From Aselliscus stoliczkanus (taxonomy: Eukaryota > Chordata > Mammalia > Chiroptera > Hipposideridae), in assembly GCA_033961575.1 (NCBI GenBank), contig CM066733.1:104065921-104129920 (forward strand): DNA of 64,000 nt, in the 5' to 3' direction. Position numbers and translations under genes: made by a program. The notes under the pieces were generated by a model. The model did not search any database. It saw nothing but the letters and a program-made list of their open reading frames with translations, and had not been told where the DNA came from. Shown here in pieces: positions 47,615 to 58,639 of this stretch; positions within the stretch are counted from its first letter, which is position 1, and each line of letters opens with the position of its first letter.

Positions 47615-48079
47615 TATTTTTATAAAAATTTTTTTCATTTGAAGATTTTATTGGGGAATTGGGGGAGGTGAACAGCATTAGGGAATCAGGGAAGAGGATC
47701 ACACAAGTTGCTGTCTTTTTTTTGTTCTTCAGTCCAGTTGAGGAGGATGTTGCTTCACTGGCCCATGCTGGTATCATCATTGCGCTCTTCTCTGGTGAGG
47801 CAGATCAGTCACCGGCCTCTGGATGATTGCTCACCGTGACTATTGGCAGCTCATGCTGGCTGCCAGCCACTCACTGTAGCCTATGGCAGCCCACTGCAGC
47901 AGGTGCTGCAGCCTACACCGTCGCCGGGGCTCGTACAGCCCAGCTCCAGGTGGAGCTGTTGTTAGCTGTAGAGGGAGTGTCACTGGCCCTCATATGTGGG
48001 ATCCTAACCAGGGCCGCTGGCATCCCAAAACCAGCTCTTAACCAATGTGCCACTCGGCTGGCCCTATTTTATAAATTTT
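47615..48079 (-). mobile_element. composite long form of the GGCCGGCC SINE, with AATAAA
   Basis: On the minus strand the element starts at 48064 with GGGCCAGCCGAGTGGCACAT, the tRNA-like head shared with the other copies, followed by CACATATGAGGGCCAGTGAC. Where the short copies stop, this one continues with about 330 bases of new sequence: a GC-rich part (CTGCAGCACCTGCTGCAGTG), then TTCACCTCCCCCAATTCC, then AATAAA (plus-strand 47647-47652) and a short poly(A) next to 47633. Imperfect AT-rich duplications (47615-47632 and 48065-48079, TATTTT.TATAAA..TTTT) flank the whole, which argues for a single retroposition event rather than two neighbouring insertions. The 84-codon + frame at 47827-48081 is antisense and not a gene. 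Confidence 0.75.
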
Positions 48080-48612
48080 GATTGATGAATAAATAAATCA
48101 ATATGTACAAATTTTTAGTGTACACATAAAGAGTTTTTACAAGCTGATTACCCTGTGTAACTAGCACTCAGATCAGATATATGATGTTACGAGTATCCCA
48201 GAAGTTTCCACATACCTGTCAAGGCATTAACTCAGCCAAATGTAACTACAGTTATGAGTTCCATCACCATAGGTGAGTTTTGCCTGGTGTTGAACTTTCT
48301 GTCAATGGAATCGTACCATATACACTCTTTTATTTCTGGCTTTTTTTGCTCAGATGTTATGTCCACGACATGATTCTGTGTTGTGGTGGGATCATTAATT
48401 CATTCTTTTTCATTGCTGTATGATTTTCCACTATATAAGTATACTACAATTTATTTATCCCTTCTAATGTTGATAGACATCTGGGTCATTTCTAATTTGG
48501 GCAATTATGAATAATGTTGCTATAAACATTCTTGTACACGTCTTTTGGCACACACATTTATAAATTTCTGTTGGGTTGATACCTAGGAGTGGAATTGCTG
48601 TCTCATAGAATA

Positions 48613-48697
48613 TATTGGGTTTTCGGAAAAGTTATGATGCATTTTTGCAACAAAAAACATAGAAAAAATACATCATGACTTTTCTGACAACCCAATA
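48613..48697. mobile_element. 81 bp mariner-derived miniature element (MITE 2), inside L1
   Basis: A TA on each side (48613-48614, 48696-48697) brackets an element that starts TTGGGTTTTCGGAAAAGTTA and ends CATGACTTTTCTGACAACCC then AA. It is the same derivative as the one at 5893-5972 in opposite orientation (GCATTTTTGCAAC on the left, CATAGAAAAAATACATC on the right). It sits within the antisense L1, so it moved after that L1 inserted. Confidence 0.92.
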
Positions 48698-49380
48698 CAT
48701 ATATTCAGCTTTAGAAGATATTGTCAGTTTTCCAAAGTGATGTTACCAATTTGTACTCCCACCAACAATTTATAAAAGCTCCAGTCCTCTACATCCTCTA
48801 CAATACTTAATATTGTCAATTTGTAAAAGTTTAAGCATTCTCATGGGTGGTTCCAATAGTTCATTATGGCATCAGTTTGCATTTCCCTAATGTCTACTGA
48901 GGTTGAGCATCTTTTTGTATGCATATTGGCTACTGAGATATTCTCTCTTGAAAAGTGCTGATCTGAGCCTTTTGTCCATTTTTAATTGGCTTTTCTCCTT
49001 TTTTTATGGATTTGTGGGATATTTATAAATTCTAGATGCTGATCCTTTGTCTGATATTAGTGATGTAAATATCTTCTCTCTAATGTAAATATCCTCCTCT
49101 GTTGCTTGTCATTTCACTCTCCCTAATGGCAAGAAAAGAGATTCTTGATTTTAATGAAGTCAGTTTATCAACCTTTCATTTTGTGGTGAGTTCTTTTTGT
49201 GCCCTATTTAAGCAAGTTTTGAATATTCCAAGATCTTGAATACATTCTCCAATGTTATTATCTAAAATATTTCTTTCACATTAAGGTCAATGATCCACTG
49301 AGAATTGATTTTTGTGTATTATCTGAGATAGGGGATAAGGTCCCACTCCCCCAAATTTATATCCAATTGATCTGCACTAT

Positions 49381-49590
49381 TTATTGGCACTGTACTGATA
49401 CGGCACCTTTGTCATAAATCAAGTGGCCAGGGATATTTATGTGTCTGTTTCTGGACTTTTCTATTCCTTTAATCAATTTGTCTATCCTTGAGCCAACAAA
49501 ATAGTGGTTAATTTCTGTGGCTTTATAAGAAGTCTTGATATCTGGAAGTCTACATCTTCCAACTTTGTTCTTCTTCAAGATTGTCTTCAC
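49381..49590 (-). pseudogene. L1 ORF2 C-terminal remnant
   Basis: The 69-residue minus-strand frame contains TILKKNKVGRCRLPDIKTSY then KATEIN and later HLIYDKGAVSVQ. These match the part of L1 ORF2 downstream of the reverse transcriptase (KVGG..LPDFK.YYKA). Surrounding frames are broken, so no active protein is possible. Confidence 0.85.
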
Positions 49591-49709
49591 TAGGAGAGAC
49601 CCAGTGGGGACCCCCTCTTGTTTTGAGATCTGTTACTTTCTACCCTAATAAACTGTCCTCTGCTGTAAACTTTAGAAACAAAAAACAAAAACAAAGATTG
49701 TCTTCACTA
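49577..49709 (+). mobile_element. retroposed 3' end of a polyadenylated RNA
   Basis: A perfect 16 bp duplication AAGATTGTCTTCACTA (49577-49592 and 49694-49709) brackets a 101 bp insert at 49593-49693. The insert reads GGAGAGACCCAGTGGGGACC ... TGTTACTTTCTACCC, carries AATAAA at 49647-49652, and ends 20-25 bases later in an A-rich AAACAAAAAACAAAAACAAA tail. This is the signature of L1-mediated insertion of the 3' end of an mRNA or LTR-driven transcript. The source RNA is not recognised. Confidence 0.88.
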
Positions 49710-50079
49710 CTTGTAACCCTTTGCATTTACATATAAATGTAAAATCAGTTTGTCAATTTCTACCAAAAAAAAAAAAAACTGCTGGAATTTTTATTAAGAT
49801 AGATCAATTTGGGCAAAATTGACATCTTTTCAATATTGAGCCTTCCCAGCCATGATATTGTTATATAGTCCTCCATTTACTTAGGTCTTTAATTCCTCTC
49901 AGTAATATATTATAGTTTTCTGTGTAGAAGCTTTGCAATTATTATAGTTTTCCTGACTACTTAATATTTTTTGTTGCTAGTACAAATTCTAGATTGACAG
50001 TTATTTTAACAAAAACTTAACAAATGCCATTTTTATCTAGCTCCCATCATTAGTTCTCTTAAAAGTCATTAATCATGTT

Positions 50080-50800
50080 GTTGTTCCTGTAAACATGTTT
50101 CTTTTCTTTCTGGCTCCTTTTAAAATTCTATTTTTGTCTTTGTTTTTCATCAGTTCATTATGGTATACCTTGGTGTAGTTTTCTCTGCATTTATCATAAT
50201 CTTGATTACATAAGACTTCTGCCTCTGTGGTTTGGTGTCCCATGGATTTGTGAAAATTGTCAGCCAATATATTTTCAAATACTACTCCTGACCCATTGTC
50301 TCTTTTTTTGCTTTCTGGGACTCCTATTACAGATATTTAGAGCTTTTCACCATTTTCCATATTATATCTTGTATTGCATCACATGTTTCCCATCCTTTTT
50401 TGACCCTCTGTGCATCAATCTGGATAATTTCTACTGACCTATCTTCCAGTTCAATAATCCTCTTTTACTGAGTTCTCATCTATTTGACCCATCTATTGAA
50501 TTCTTAAATTCAGTTATTGTATTTTCAGTTATACAATTTCCATTTGCTTCATTTTTATAGGTTCTTGTTCTCTGGTAAAAATTTTCCATTGTTTCTTTAA
50601 TTTTGTTGAGCACATTAATCATAGTTATTTTAAACTACTTGTGTCTGAGAACCCCAATATCTGCATCACCTGTGGATCTGTTTCTTTTATCACTTTTATT
50701 TGGTTTTGGTGTTTGTTTATTTGTTTGTCATTGGGTCCTGTTTCCTATTATGGCTGGTGATCTTTTATTTTAATGTGTGAAAAATCCTGTCTCTGTGTAA
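50080..50800 (-). mobile_element. old LINE-1-like antisense segment
   Basis: TTTCTGGGACTCCTATTACA, ATCTTCCAGTTCAATAATCC, CAGTTATACAATTTCCATTT and TCTGAGAACCCCAATATCTG belong to a phrase order common in antisense old L1 copies. It probably continues the L1 at 48080-50010 or is a second fragment beside it. Confidence 0.5.
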
Positions 50801-51094
50801 TTTCACAGAAAAGATTTAGTTTTTTTGTTCTGGAAGGCAGCTGGAGACCTGTGGATCATCCTGACCCAGGTGAGGTGAATCTGTTTTTGGTTTTCCCTTG
50901 TTCCAATGCTTGGCCCCTCAGGAGTCTCAACTGAAAGCCTCTGCTGTTTACCAGAGCCCCTATTCCTGAACTCAATTTCAGTTTCCATAGCACTGTGATA
51001 CTACTCTCTCTGCTTAGTTTTTTAGTTTCTTGCAGCTACTTTCTGCTTAGTTTATCAGCATGTTATCAGATAAAGCTTTTAGGATGCAACGAAT

Positions 51095-51266
51095 GATTCA
51101 AGGGGCTGGACAAATGACTCAGTTGGTTAAGAGCTCACTCAAGAGTGTGAGCTGAGCTCTGAGCAACAGCAGTTTGAAGCCAGCCCGAGCTGAGCAGCAC
51201 TGAGCTACCAACAGGTGGCGGGATGGCTCAGCTAAAAAAAAAAAAAAGAAAAGAAAAGACTCAAGG
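51095..51266 (+). mobile_element. second-family SINE (GGATGGCTCAGCT type), long copy
   Basis: A near-perfect 9 bp duplication (GATTCAAGG at 51095-51103, GACTCAAGG at 51258-51266) brackets 154 bases. The head GGCTGGACAAATGACTCAGT then TGGTTAAGAGC has an A-box, and GCAGTTTGAAGCC resembles a B-box, so it is tRNA-derived. The body AGCCCGAGCTGAGCAGCACT, GAGCTACCAACAGGTGGCGG, GATGGCTCAGCT is shared with 27689-27770. It ends in an A tail with AAAAG units. Confidence 0.88.
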
Positions 51267-51269
51267 AGA

Positions 51270-52520
51270 AATTGCAGGCAGAATACTGCGCCCAATAGTC
51301 TAAGGTACCCTTTCCTCTGGGATCTTGCTCCTCAAGTCCTGGCTGCCTTGGGAGACTTGAACTCCAGCCCAGTGTACACTTGTTACAAGGTTTATGTCTA
51401 GACCCTATGCCCTGCCCTACAATTGGCAAATGCCTCACAGGGAAAAGTTTGATAATGAATATAGGGCTCACTTCAATGTATTTTTCTTCTGTTTGGAATT
51501 TTGATCTGTCAAATCCTGGCTGCCTTGATTTCCCACTGTTGCTTCAAACATCTGTTTTTTAGTTGCTCTTAACTGGAAGGTTAGTCTGATACTAGCTACT
51601 TAATCTTAATCGAAAGCAGGAGTGGTAATTACTTTTTAATAGGCTACAAGCAATACAAAGTTAAGAACTAATTGGATTCCTTAAATTATTTGGTTAATTA
51701 AACTAATAACCACCTTGAATTTCTATAGCACCATTCTTCCACAGATTTCAAAGTACTTCTACACATTAACAAAGGACCATTACTAGTTCCCTCCAGTTCT
51801 AATTTGTAAAGCTAAAATTGGAGTAATGGAATAAGATAAATTCCCAGGTACACAGGTATCCATAGAAATTAGATTAAAATGGGTACTAAACGTGCTGACT
51901 GCCAAAAATCATTGAAGTGGTTTGAAATCCTAGGAAACAGACTCCCCACAAGTATAGCAGGACATATTAAGTATGTTGCTCCCCACAACCTCCAGTATCC
52001 TAAAGGGATATGGAAAATATGTAGCATGTACTAAGTGCTAATTTGGACACTTCATCAAGCAAAGTAAAGCATAGATTGCTGTCAAGGCTACTCAAATCAT
52101 GTTTTTAAAAACATAATTAAAGTGAAATAATTTTCTATAAGATTCATAGAACAACAAATATTGCAGTTTAAGACAGAACTGGGTTTCTGATGTACAGGCA
52201 ACCATAACAATATTACAAACCATATTTTGTTTATCCTTTCAGGTTTGCTATAGCAGTAGCCTGTGAAGTGATATTTTGTTCTATGAAATTGAAGTTTTTT
52301 TCCATGCCTTCTCACCAGAATTGGCATTAGACCTGGGGCTTTTTGTGTTTTTTGTTTTTTTTTTACAAATTCTTTCCAGAGAGGGCTATTCAGTTTATAA
52401 AAGGAATCTAAAGATTTTAAAAGAAAAAAAAAATGAATGCAGAGAAAAGTTACTAAATAAGCAAGCAAGAGCCTGTAGACCTGAACTTTAAATCATGGCG
52501 AATAGTTACAAATGAAACAC
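51270..52520. other. unique sequence, nothing recognised
   Basis: No gene or repeat family is recognised. The 123-codon minus-strand frame at 52097-52468 includes a poly-K/F stretch and no domain. Confidence 0.4.
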
Positions 52521-52521
52521 A

Positions 52522-52566
52522 AAGCACTCAATAGACACCCAATAAATATTTGATGATATTGATTTC
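52522..52566 (+). repeat. L2 terminus remnant
   Basis: AGCACTCAATAGACACCCAA then TAAATATTTGATGATAT resembles the last ~45 bases of L2. Confidence 0.45.
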
Positions 52567-52869
52567 TTGCATTCTACAATGAGTTTTTAGTGGGGCTTTG
52601 AAAGTAATTGGGTACCTCATCTTAATACCTTGACACAAAGGAATTTGGAATAATCCATCATGGCGCTTCTCCAAGATTCCAAGTAACAAGCACCAAAGGC
52701 TGGGTGAGAATAGGCTGACCTCACAAGGCCCCTTGCAATCTTACGACTTGAGAATTAATAATAAATGGAGGCTGGTGTGTTTATAGTCAATTTTTGTCGA
52801 GAACTGAAAGTATCTCATAGATATTGGATGGACTTCTTACCTTTTCTTTAAAGACTAGAAAGAAGCAAA

Positions 52870-52960
52870 TATGGCTATGCCCATTTTACAAATCAGCAAG
52901 CACTCAGAAGTCAAATATTTCAACCAAGGTCACATTAACAGGCCCACCTCAGTTATATAA
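52870..52960 (-). repeat. MIR-like fragment
   Basis: GCCCATTTTACAAATCAGCA then ACCAAGGTCACATTAACAGG follow antisense MIR order. Confidence 0.5.
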
Positions 52961-52964
52961 ACTG

Positions 52965-55900
52965 CCATGGTATCCCCCCTACCAATCTAATGAGCTATTG
53001 ATTAGTATTGACTTTCTGCTTACTGTTACTCCCTACAGTTTACTTCATAGACCAAATCCTAACTGCTAGACTGTTTCTAATACAGTGGTACCATTCTTAT
53101 GTTTGCATACTAGCCACATCTAGTATAATTCTTCTAATGCACAAGTTACTTGCTGTGCCCCATTTAGGAATAAGCAATAAAGCAAAAGTATATAAGTGAG
53201 GACTAGAGGGAGAATTGGATACTCATTTCCTTCTTGTATTTACCAAAAAAAGTTCCCATCTTGTTGAGTATTTCTAGTAGGTTATTATCACCCACATGAT
53301 GAAAGCAAAAGAGAGGAAAGGTAAATAGGGCATGTAGAACAACAATAAGATTAGAAAAAAGGTAGTTTAAACCCTAAATAACCAAACACTTCATGAAGCT
53401 TTAAAAAATCCAAAGGAAAAGTTTTAGAAATTATGAGTATAATTTGAGCTTATGCAATGAATTAATCAAATACTTATCACTTCTTCACTCCCATATTATA
53501 ACTGCCCATTCTCCACAGTGAGAGGATCCATGGAAGGTGTTGTAAACCAACTCCCACTTAAGGACAGATAAGTCTCTAAATTTAGCAGCACTGTTTCTGC
53601 CTTTGGTTAATGGTACGTAATATGCTGAACTTCCTTTAAAACCCTGAGTCCATCTCACCAGCCTTGAGTAAAAGGTGAATTGTGTCACTGGCAACCAAAC
53701 TGCCAGAGGAGCAGCTCAACTGTTTCCCAAGAGCCAGCCAATACCTGGCGAGCGTCAAGTGGTTAGAAGAGTTAAGTGTGCCCACCAGGACTAGATGTAA
53801 AAAATGAATAAAGTGAACACATCTGCTATTGGAATGTTGCTTGCTTTATTTTGTTTTGCTGTGAGTGGCCTGCCACCTCTTTCTATTATTTCTACAACCC
53901 TTTCCTACGTGAAGGTCGGCAGAAACCACAGCAGCAACTGCCCTCCAAGGCAGACAGAGTGCGGCAGAGAACACAAGGAGACCAGTTCACCCAAGCTACC
54001 TACCACTTTTGGCTGCCCAGCACCCCTGCAATGTTTCTGACCTCCTCCTGTAGCACCCTGCTGAGAGTTAAATTTCTAAGTACCTCTCACTCTTTTGTGT
54101 TCAGCTTGCTCACTTCTTTCTAAAAGGACTTTACTCTAGATTAAACTGCTCACCTCCCTCTACCATTTCTCAGGTTGCATTCAGAATCAGAAAATCCAAG
54201 AAATATATTCACAGATGTTCCCTTGTTTATTTGTTGACTCTGTGTAATTTGTTTGCCCTAATTTGTTTTTGTCTACCTTGGGACTTCCCTTTTTAATTTC
54301 CCTTTCTCTGTTTACCCCTCTTTGTGGAGCAGCGGTCTGTTAAGCTGTGAGAGGCACACGCCAAATTAAAAAAAAAAAAGCACTGCAGATTGTTTTAAGC
54401 ATGGGCTGCCCCTTTGGGCCTGAAGGCCTTGCTTGAAGCCTGCACCTGCCCCTCCTCCTGAGACACAGGGCTCCTGATCTTTATCCCTTGCCTTTAAGCT
54501 GCCTGATTCCTATTATCCAAAGTCAAACAGCGTTCTCTACATTCACGCCTCCAGCACTTGGCATGAAATTAATAAGCCTGGCTGATATATTTCCCTGGAA
54601 GCCTGCCACTCTTTAACAGTGGTGTTAGATTAAAAATTTTGGCATGGTTAATGAACAGGGGAAAGCTGAAGCCAAAAGTTTCATGCAGCAATGCAAAGAT
54701 TTGGGGGTTATGAAAAGAATACCAACTTTCCTCATATTTTCTGAATGCCATCCTAATTACTGGGTTAGATAACAAATACAACTAGACAGTCAGCACTAGA
54801 AGAAAGTGTATTCTCAGACTCTACTCATATTTCAATTTTATCATCCATCCTTTCAATCATAAGGCCTTCTGTTAGACTGGGTTACCCAAAATTGTAATAA
54901 TAGCTATTTGTGCTCTAAACAGACCTCCCTCATCCCAAGTCACTATTTTTCTCATTAAAGGAGCATTGTGAATGGATTTCAGGCCACAAACTGATCTTCC
55001 TGAAGTGAAAGTCAATCCAGTGAAAGGAGATTACTTGGAGTTTATTAAAGACCAGTAACTTATTGTTGGAATTCCGATACTCATTATTTAAGTCTGCAGG
55101 CACACTTCCTAAGCCATTAAAAACATCTCCTCCCCACCACAGGAGAAATAACTATTACTTAGGCCCACCCATTTGTCCCCACCATCTTCTTAAAACAGCA
55201 CCCAGCTATAGAATTAGCCTCACCCAGAAGATGTAAAATCCACTTGGTGCTTATGTCCTGAATAAGGGTTTCACAAAAGTTTCTATGAGGGTTTGGCAAA
55301 TCCCAAGCAAACTCCTGTATCCCAAACAGAGCCATCTCGATGCAGAAAGAAATTACAAACATGGACACTTCAGTGGACTGTTCCCAGTTACCCATCTCCA
55401 CTTCGGAGATAATAAGGCCACACAACCAGAAGCCTGAGAATATGAAAAGACCAAAATGTGATGGGAGGCAGGAAAGAAAGAATCTGGAGAAAAAAGAAGT
55501 TATTTCTGCTTAGTGGAGGGTCAAATATGCTCTTCAACCATGTTCTAGCCCCTGAAGGATGGCTAAGGGTTACAGGGACCAGCACAGGTGCTTGCCACCC
55601 CCTTTCAGGAACGCTTGGCTCTGAGTCTCAAGGCTCCACAGAGGCAGGAACTCAGGAGTTCCCAATTCTTGATCCGATTTGGAATGCCTGGGCAAGTTGC
55701 TCAGAAAGGGATACTCAGCTGATAGAACACAGATTTGCTTTTTATGTGCTCCAAGCTGTCAGGTAAAATCAAGCTAAACCTATCTATGATCCATGGATAA
55801 TATATATCCAAGAGACGGTTATTTTTAGGTTTTGCTTTCGTTTCCCTGATCAATGGAATAGCCACAAGAAAAAGCACCATGTCAAAATCACCAGCATCCC

Positions 55901-56695
55901 TCAAAAAGTTCATTTACTGAAAAACATTGCCTAGAGGTAGATTTGTGGGAATCATGTCACTTCCGCTAGTATTGGCCAATGTGACAGCCGTTCTGGCACA
56001 GATACCCTATCTAATCAATGACTTAAAGGAGAAACTTAAATGGTAAATGCCCCTCCCTGAGCTGAAAAATAGGAAGTATGACTAACACACTTCTCTTAGG
56101 TTACTGAGAGGCAAACGGCTTTTACAGCACGTGAGGGTTTCATCAGGAGACAAGAGTTGACCCTTGGTAGAGTCAAATCAATTTCATAACAACCCATTAC
56201 AACAGGCATCTACTGTATTCATTATTCCAAAATACTTCAAAGCTTTTTTTTCAATATAAAGAAAGCATAAAGAGATCAAAGCTCCTGGACCACACATAAT
56301 GCAGTTGAAAGTTACCCCAACATGTTCTCTGCCTGCAAGACAAATAAGTTAAATATATTTGCAAATGTCAACTTTGTCCCTTTTAATGCCTCTTAAATCA
56401 GGTCAGTGAGTCTGTTTTGGAAACAGAAGTAGGATGACTCACATATACTTGCTTGGCTCATTACTTGAGCTTAGACAACAAAGCCACTCAATTTTAAGCA
56501 CTCTGGTGTTGCTCTGCTGTGGTCCACATCCTTAGGACGTTGTTATACTCTGACCATTTATATTTATAGCCCCATCCCTTTGTTTGAGGACAATATGCTG
56601 CTATTGCACACTTGCATCATTATTTTGAAATCTGAAAAAAGTAAACTCAGTTTTTAGCTTTTCTGACCCTAAGAATAAATGCTGGTTTGTTCCTG
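52965..56695. other. long unique stretch, no gene recognised
   Basis: About 3.7 kb without a recognised repeat apart from an A-run at 54367-54380. Frames of 60-102 codons lie on both strands without domains. Conservation cannot be judged from one sequence. Confidence 0.4.
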
Positions 56696-56698
56696 TGG

Positions 56699-56811
56699 CA
56701 GCACTGAGAGGTTTGTTTTTTTTTTGGAGGGCAGTGTCACTGGCCCTTATATGTGGGACCCGAACCGGGGGCGCTGGCTTAACCACCGCGCCACTCGTCC
56801 AGCACTGAGAG
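56699..56811 (-). mobile_element. GGCCGGCC-type tRNA SINE, copy 6, internally deleted
   Basis: A 12 bp duplication CAGCACTGAGAG (56699-56710 and 56800-56811) brackets the insert. The minus-strand copy has TGGCGCGGTGGTTAAG, then loses about 14 bases of the CTGGCTTGGGAAGCCAG hairpin, and continues with CACATATAAGGGCCAGTGAC, CACTGCCCTC and a poly(A) tail. Confidence 0.9.
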
Positions 56812-56814
56812 TTT

Positions 56815-57630
56815 TGTCTGTCAAACCAAACTGGCCCTGGATACTACTGCATTCCATCCAAAGTACAATGAACCTTTGCAATAGATGATCTGTCCCATTT
56901 TAAACACTGGTTCCACTGTCCCATCATATCCATTTTATCTTTGACCCTCTGAACTCACATTGCCCCTGCTAACATCACTCTTAGGGAATGTCCACAATTT
57001 CCCTTATAACAGAGTCAGGGTTTTTAATCTGTCTCAGTTTCTTGACTAGAAGAGGGTAAATACTTCAAGGGCAGATAGCAAGTCCTTGCTCTCAGGCTTT
57101 CCCAGGTTTATATTTCGCAAGGGGGAGACAGTATCCTTCTGTCAGCTTACATAACAAAATCCTGAAGTTAATGTGCATTGGATAAATGAATGAATAAATG
57201 TTTATAATCAGCTCAATATTTAAAGACAAAAACTCTTTTCATGACTCTTCATGATCTGAACAGCACAGATTTCCTAGGGCAAACTGCCTGGGTTGAACAG
57301 AAACACAAGGACATGATCAATTAGACAATAGATCTTAATGATTTAAACAGGGGTCACAAAAGTATTACTTATCAATTGGAAAATGCTTAGGGCCTCAAAG
57401 TGTTATCCTGTATCTTTCCCATCTCCTCCCCAACCCAGCTGGTCCAATTTAGAAATATTCTGCATCATCTTCCCATGTATCTCGGGCATCCCATTTCTAA
57501 TATTTATATTACTAAGCTTCTAGTAAATAACCAGTATATACCAGCCAAGAGAATAGGCACAACCTTGAGTTTGGTGTGAGCTCAGACAATGTCTTTACTG
57601 GAGGCCCAGGCTGAGAGGAACAAACAAATT
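56815..57630. other. unique sequence, nothing recognised
   Basis: A short L2-like end (GATAAATGAATGAATAAATG) lies at 57181-57200. No gene is recognised. Confidence 0.4.
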
Positions 57631-57636
57631 GGGCAT

Positions 57637-58145
57637 TGTATTAGTTTCCTGTTACTGCTGTAACAGATTACCACAAACTTTAGTGGCTAAAATAACACAA
57701 ATTAATTATCTTAAAGTTCTGGATTTCAGGAGTTTAAAACAGGTCTCACTGGGCTAGAACCAAGGTGTCAGCAGGGGTACATTTCTTCGGGAGACTCTAA
57801 GGGATAATCCATTTCCTTGTATTTCCCAGTTCCTACAGACCACCTGCATTCCTTGGCTCATGGCCCCATTTCTGTATCTTCAAAGCTAACAACACCAGGT
57901 GACTGCTTCTCACCTTGCCTTCTCTCTGGTACTCTCTCTCCTGCTTCCTTCTTCCACATATAAGGGCTCTTAGGATTATATTGAGCCCAATTGATTAATC
58001 CAATATAATCTTCCCATCTCAAGATCAATTAATTAGAAACATTAACCCCATCTGCAATTTTAGTTCCCTTTGCCATGTAACCTAACACATTCACAGTTTC
58101 CAGGGACTGGGAGGTGGGCAGCTGGGTCATCATTCTGGATCTACA
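57637..58145 (-). mobile_element. MLT1A-like MaLR LTR, antisense
   Basis: The + strand begins TGTATTAGTTTCCTGTTACT at 57637 and continues ACAGATTACCACAAACTTTA, CAGGTCTCACTGGGCTAGAA, CATTCCTTGGCTCATGGCCC, then CCCTTTGCCATGTAACCTAA and a CATTCTGGATCTACA ending. This is the reversed order of an MLT1A-type LTR over nearly its whole length of about 500 bases. No MaLR internal sequence lies alongside, so it is a solo LTR. Confidence 0.85.
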
Positions 58146-58149
58146 TGCA

Positions 58150-58585
58150 GGGCAGGGGGACTGAAGTCCAAAGTCCTGGGAGGCACTAGGCAGGATGGAG
58201 CATGGAAGGCCCTCAGGCTAGGGAGCATTGCCCACAGAGAGATCTCAGCCAAACGGCCAGTGCTGCTGTCCTTCCTGGGGAGCACCCTGTCTTTAAGGTG
58301 GCTTCATCTCTCTTTTCAGGAAAGAATGCAAAGTGATGAACTAATCCATGCCAAGGGACTTCCCATGACATAGGAGCTCCCTGAGGGAGGGGCACTGCTT
58401 GACACAGGGAGATGGCTTACCAACGGTAAAATTTCAAACGTTGTTTGGGAAGTCATTCAGATGACTTCTCAAAATGTATCATGTACTCACTCCTCTAACC
58501 ACCTTTGCAATTAGGCTGATCTTATACCAAAGCAACAATAGTCAGATCACACGTGAGTGAGAATGAGAATGAGACAGACCACAAG
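58150..58585. other. unique sequence, nothing recognised
   Basis: No gene or repeat family is recognised. Confidence 0.4.
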
Positions 58586-58588
58586 GCC

Positions 58589-58589
58589 C

Positions 58590-58635
<46 letters not shown>
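58589..58635 (+). repeat. (CA)n microsatellite
   Basis: More than 20 uninterrupted CA units. The overlapping frames on both strands are TH or CV repeats. Confidence 0.97.
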
Positions 58636-58636
<1 letters not shown>

Positions 58637-58639
58637 CTT

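Larger units (their letters stand above)
48080..50010 (-). mobile_element. antisense L1 fragment: 3' UTR and ORF2 end
   Basis: Read on the + strand this is the reverse of an L1. 48280-48620 matches the reversed 3' UTR/ORF2 junction (TTATGAATAATGTTGCTATA, TACCTAGGAGTGGAATTGCT). 48900-49600 matches reversed ORF2 (TGCATTTCCCTAATGTCTAC, TTTGGGCAAAATTGACATCT at 49807). The 3' end lies at about 48080 beside the composite SINE. Two later insertions interrupt it: the mariner miniature at 48615-48695 and a retroposed RNA end at 49593-49693. Divergence and frame breaks mark it as an old L1M-class copy. Confidence 0.88.

Noticed and set aside
47827..48081. Ala/Leu-rich 84-codon + frame
   Set aside because: It is antisense to the composite SINE and is explained by that element's GC-rich body.
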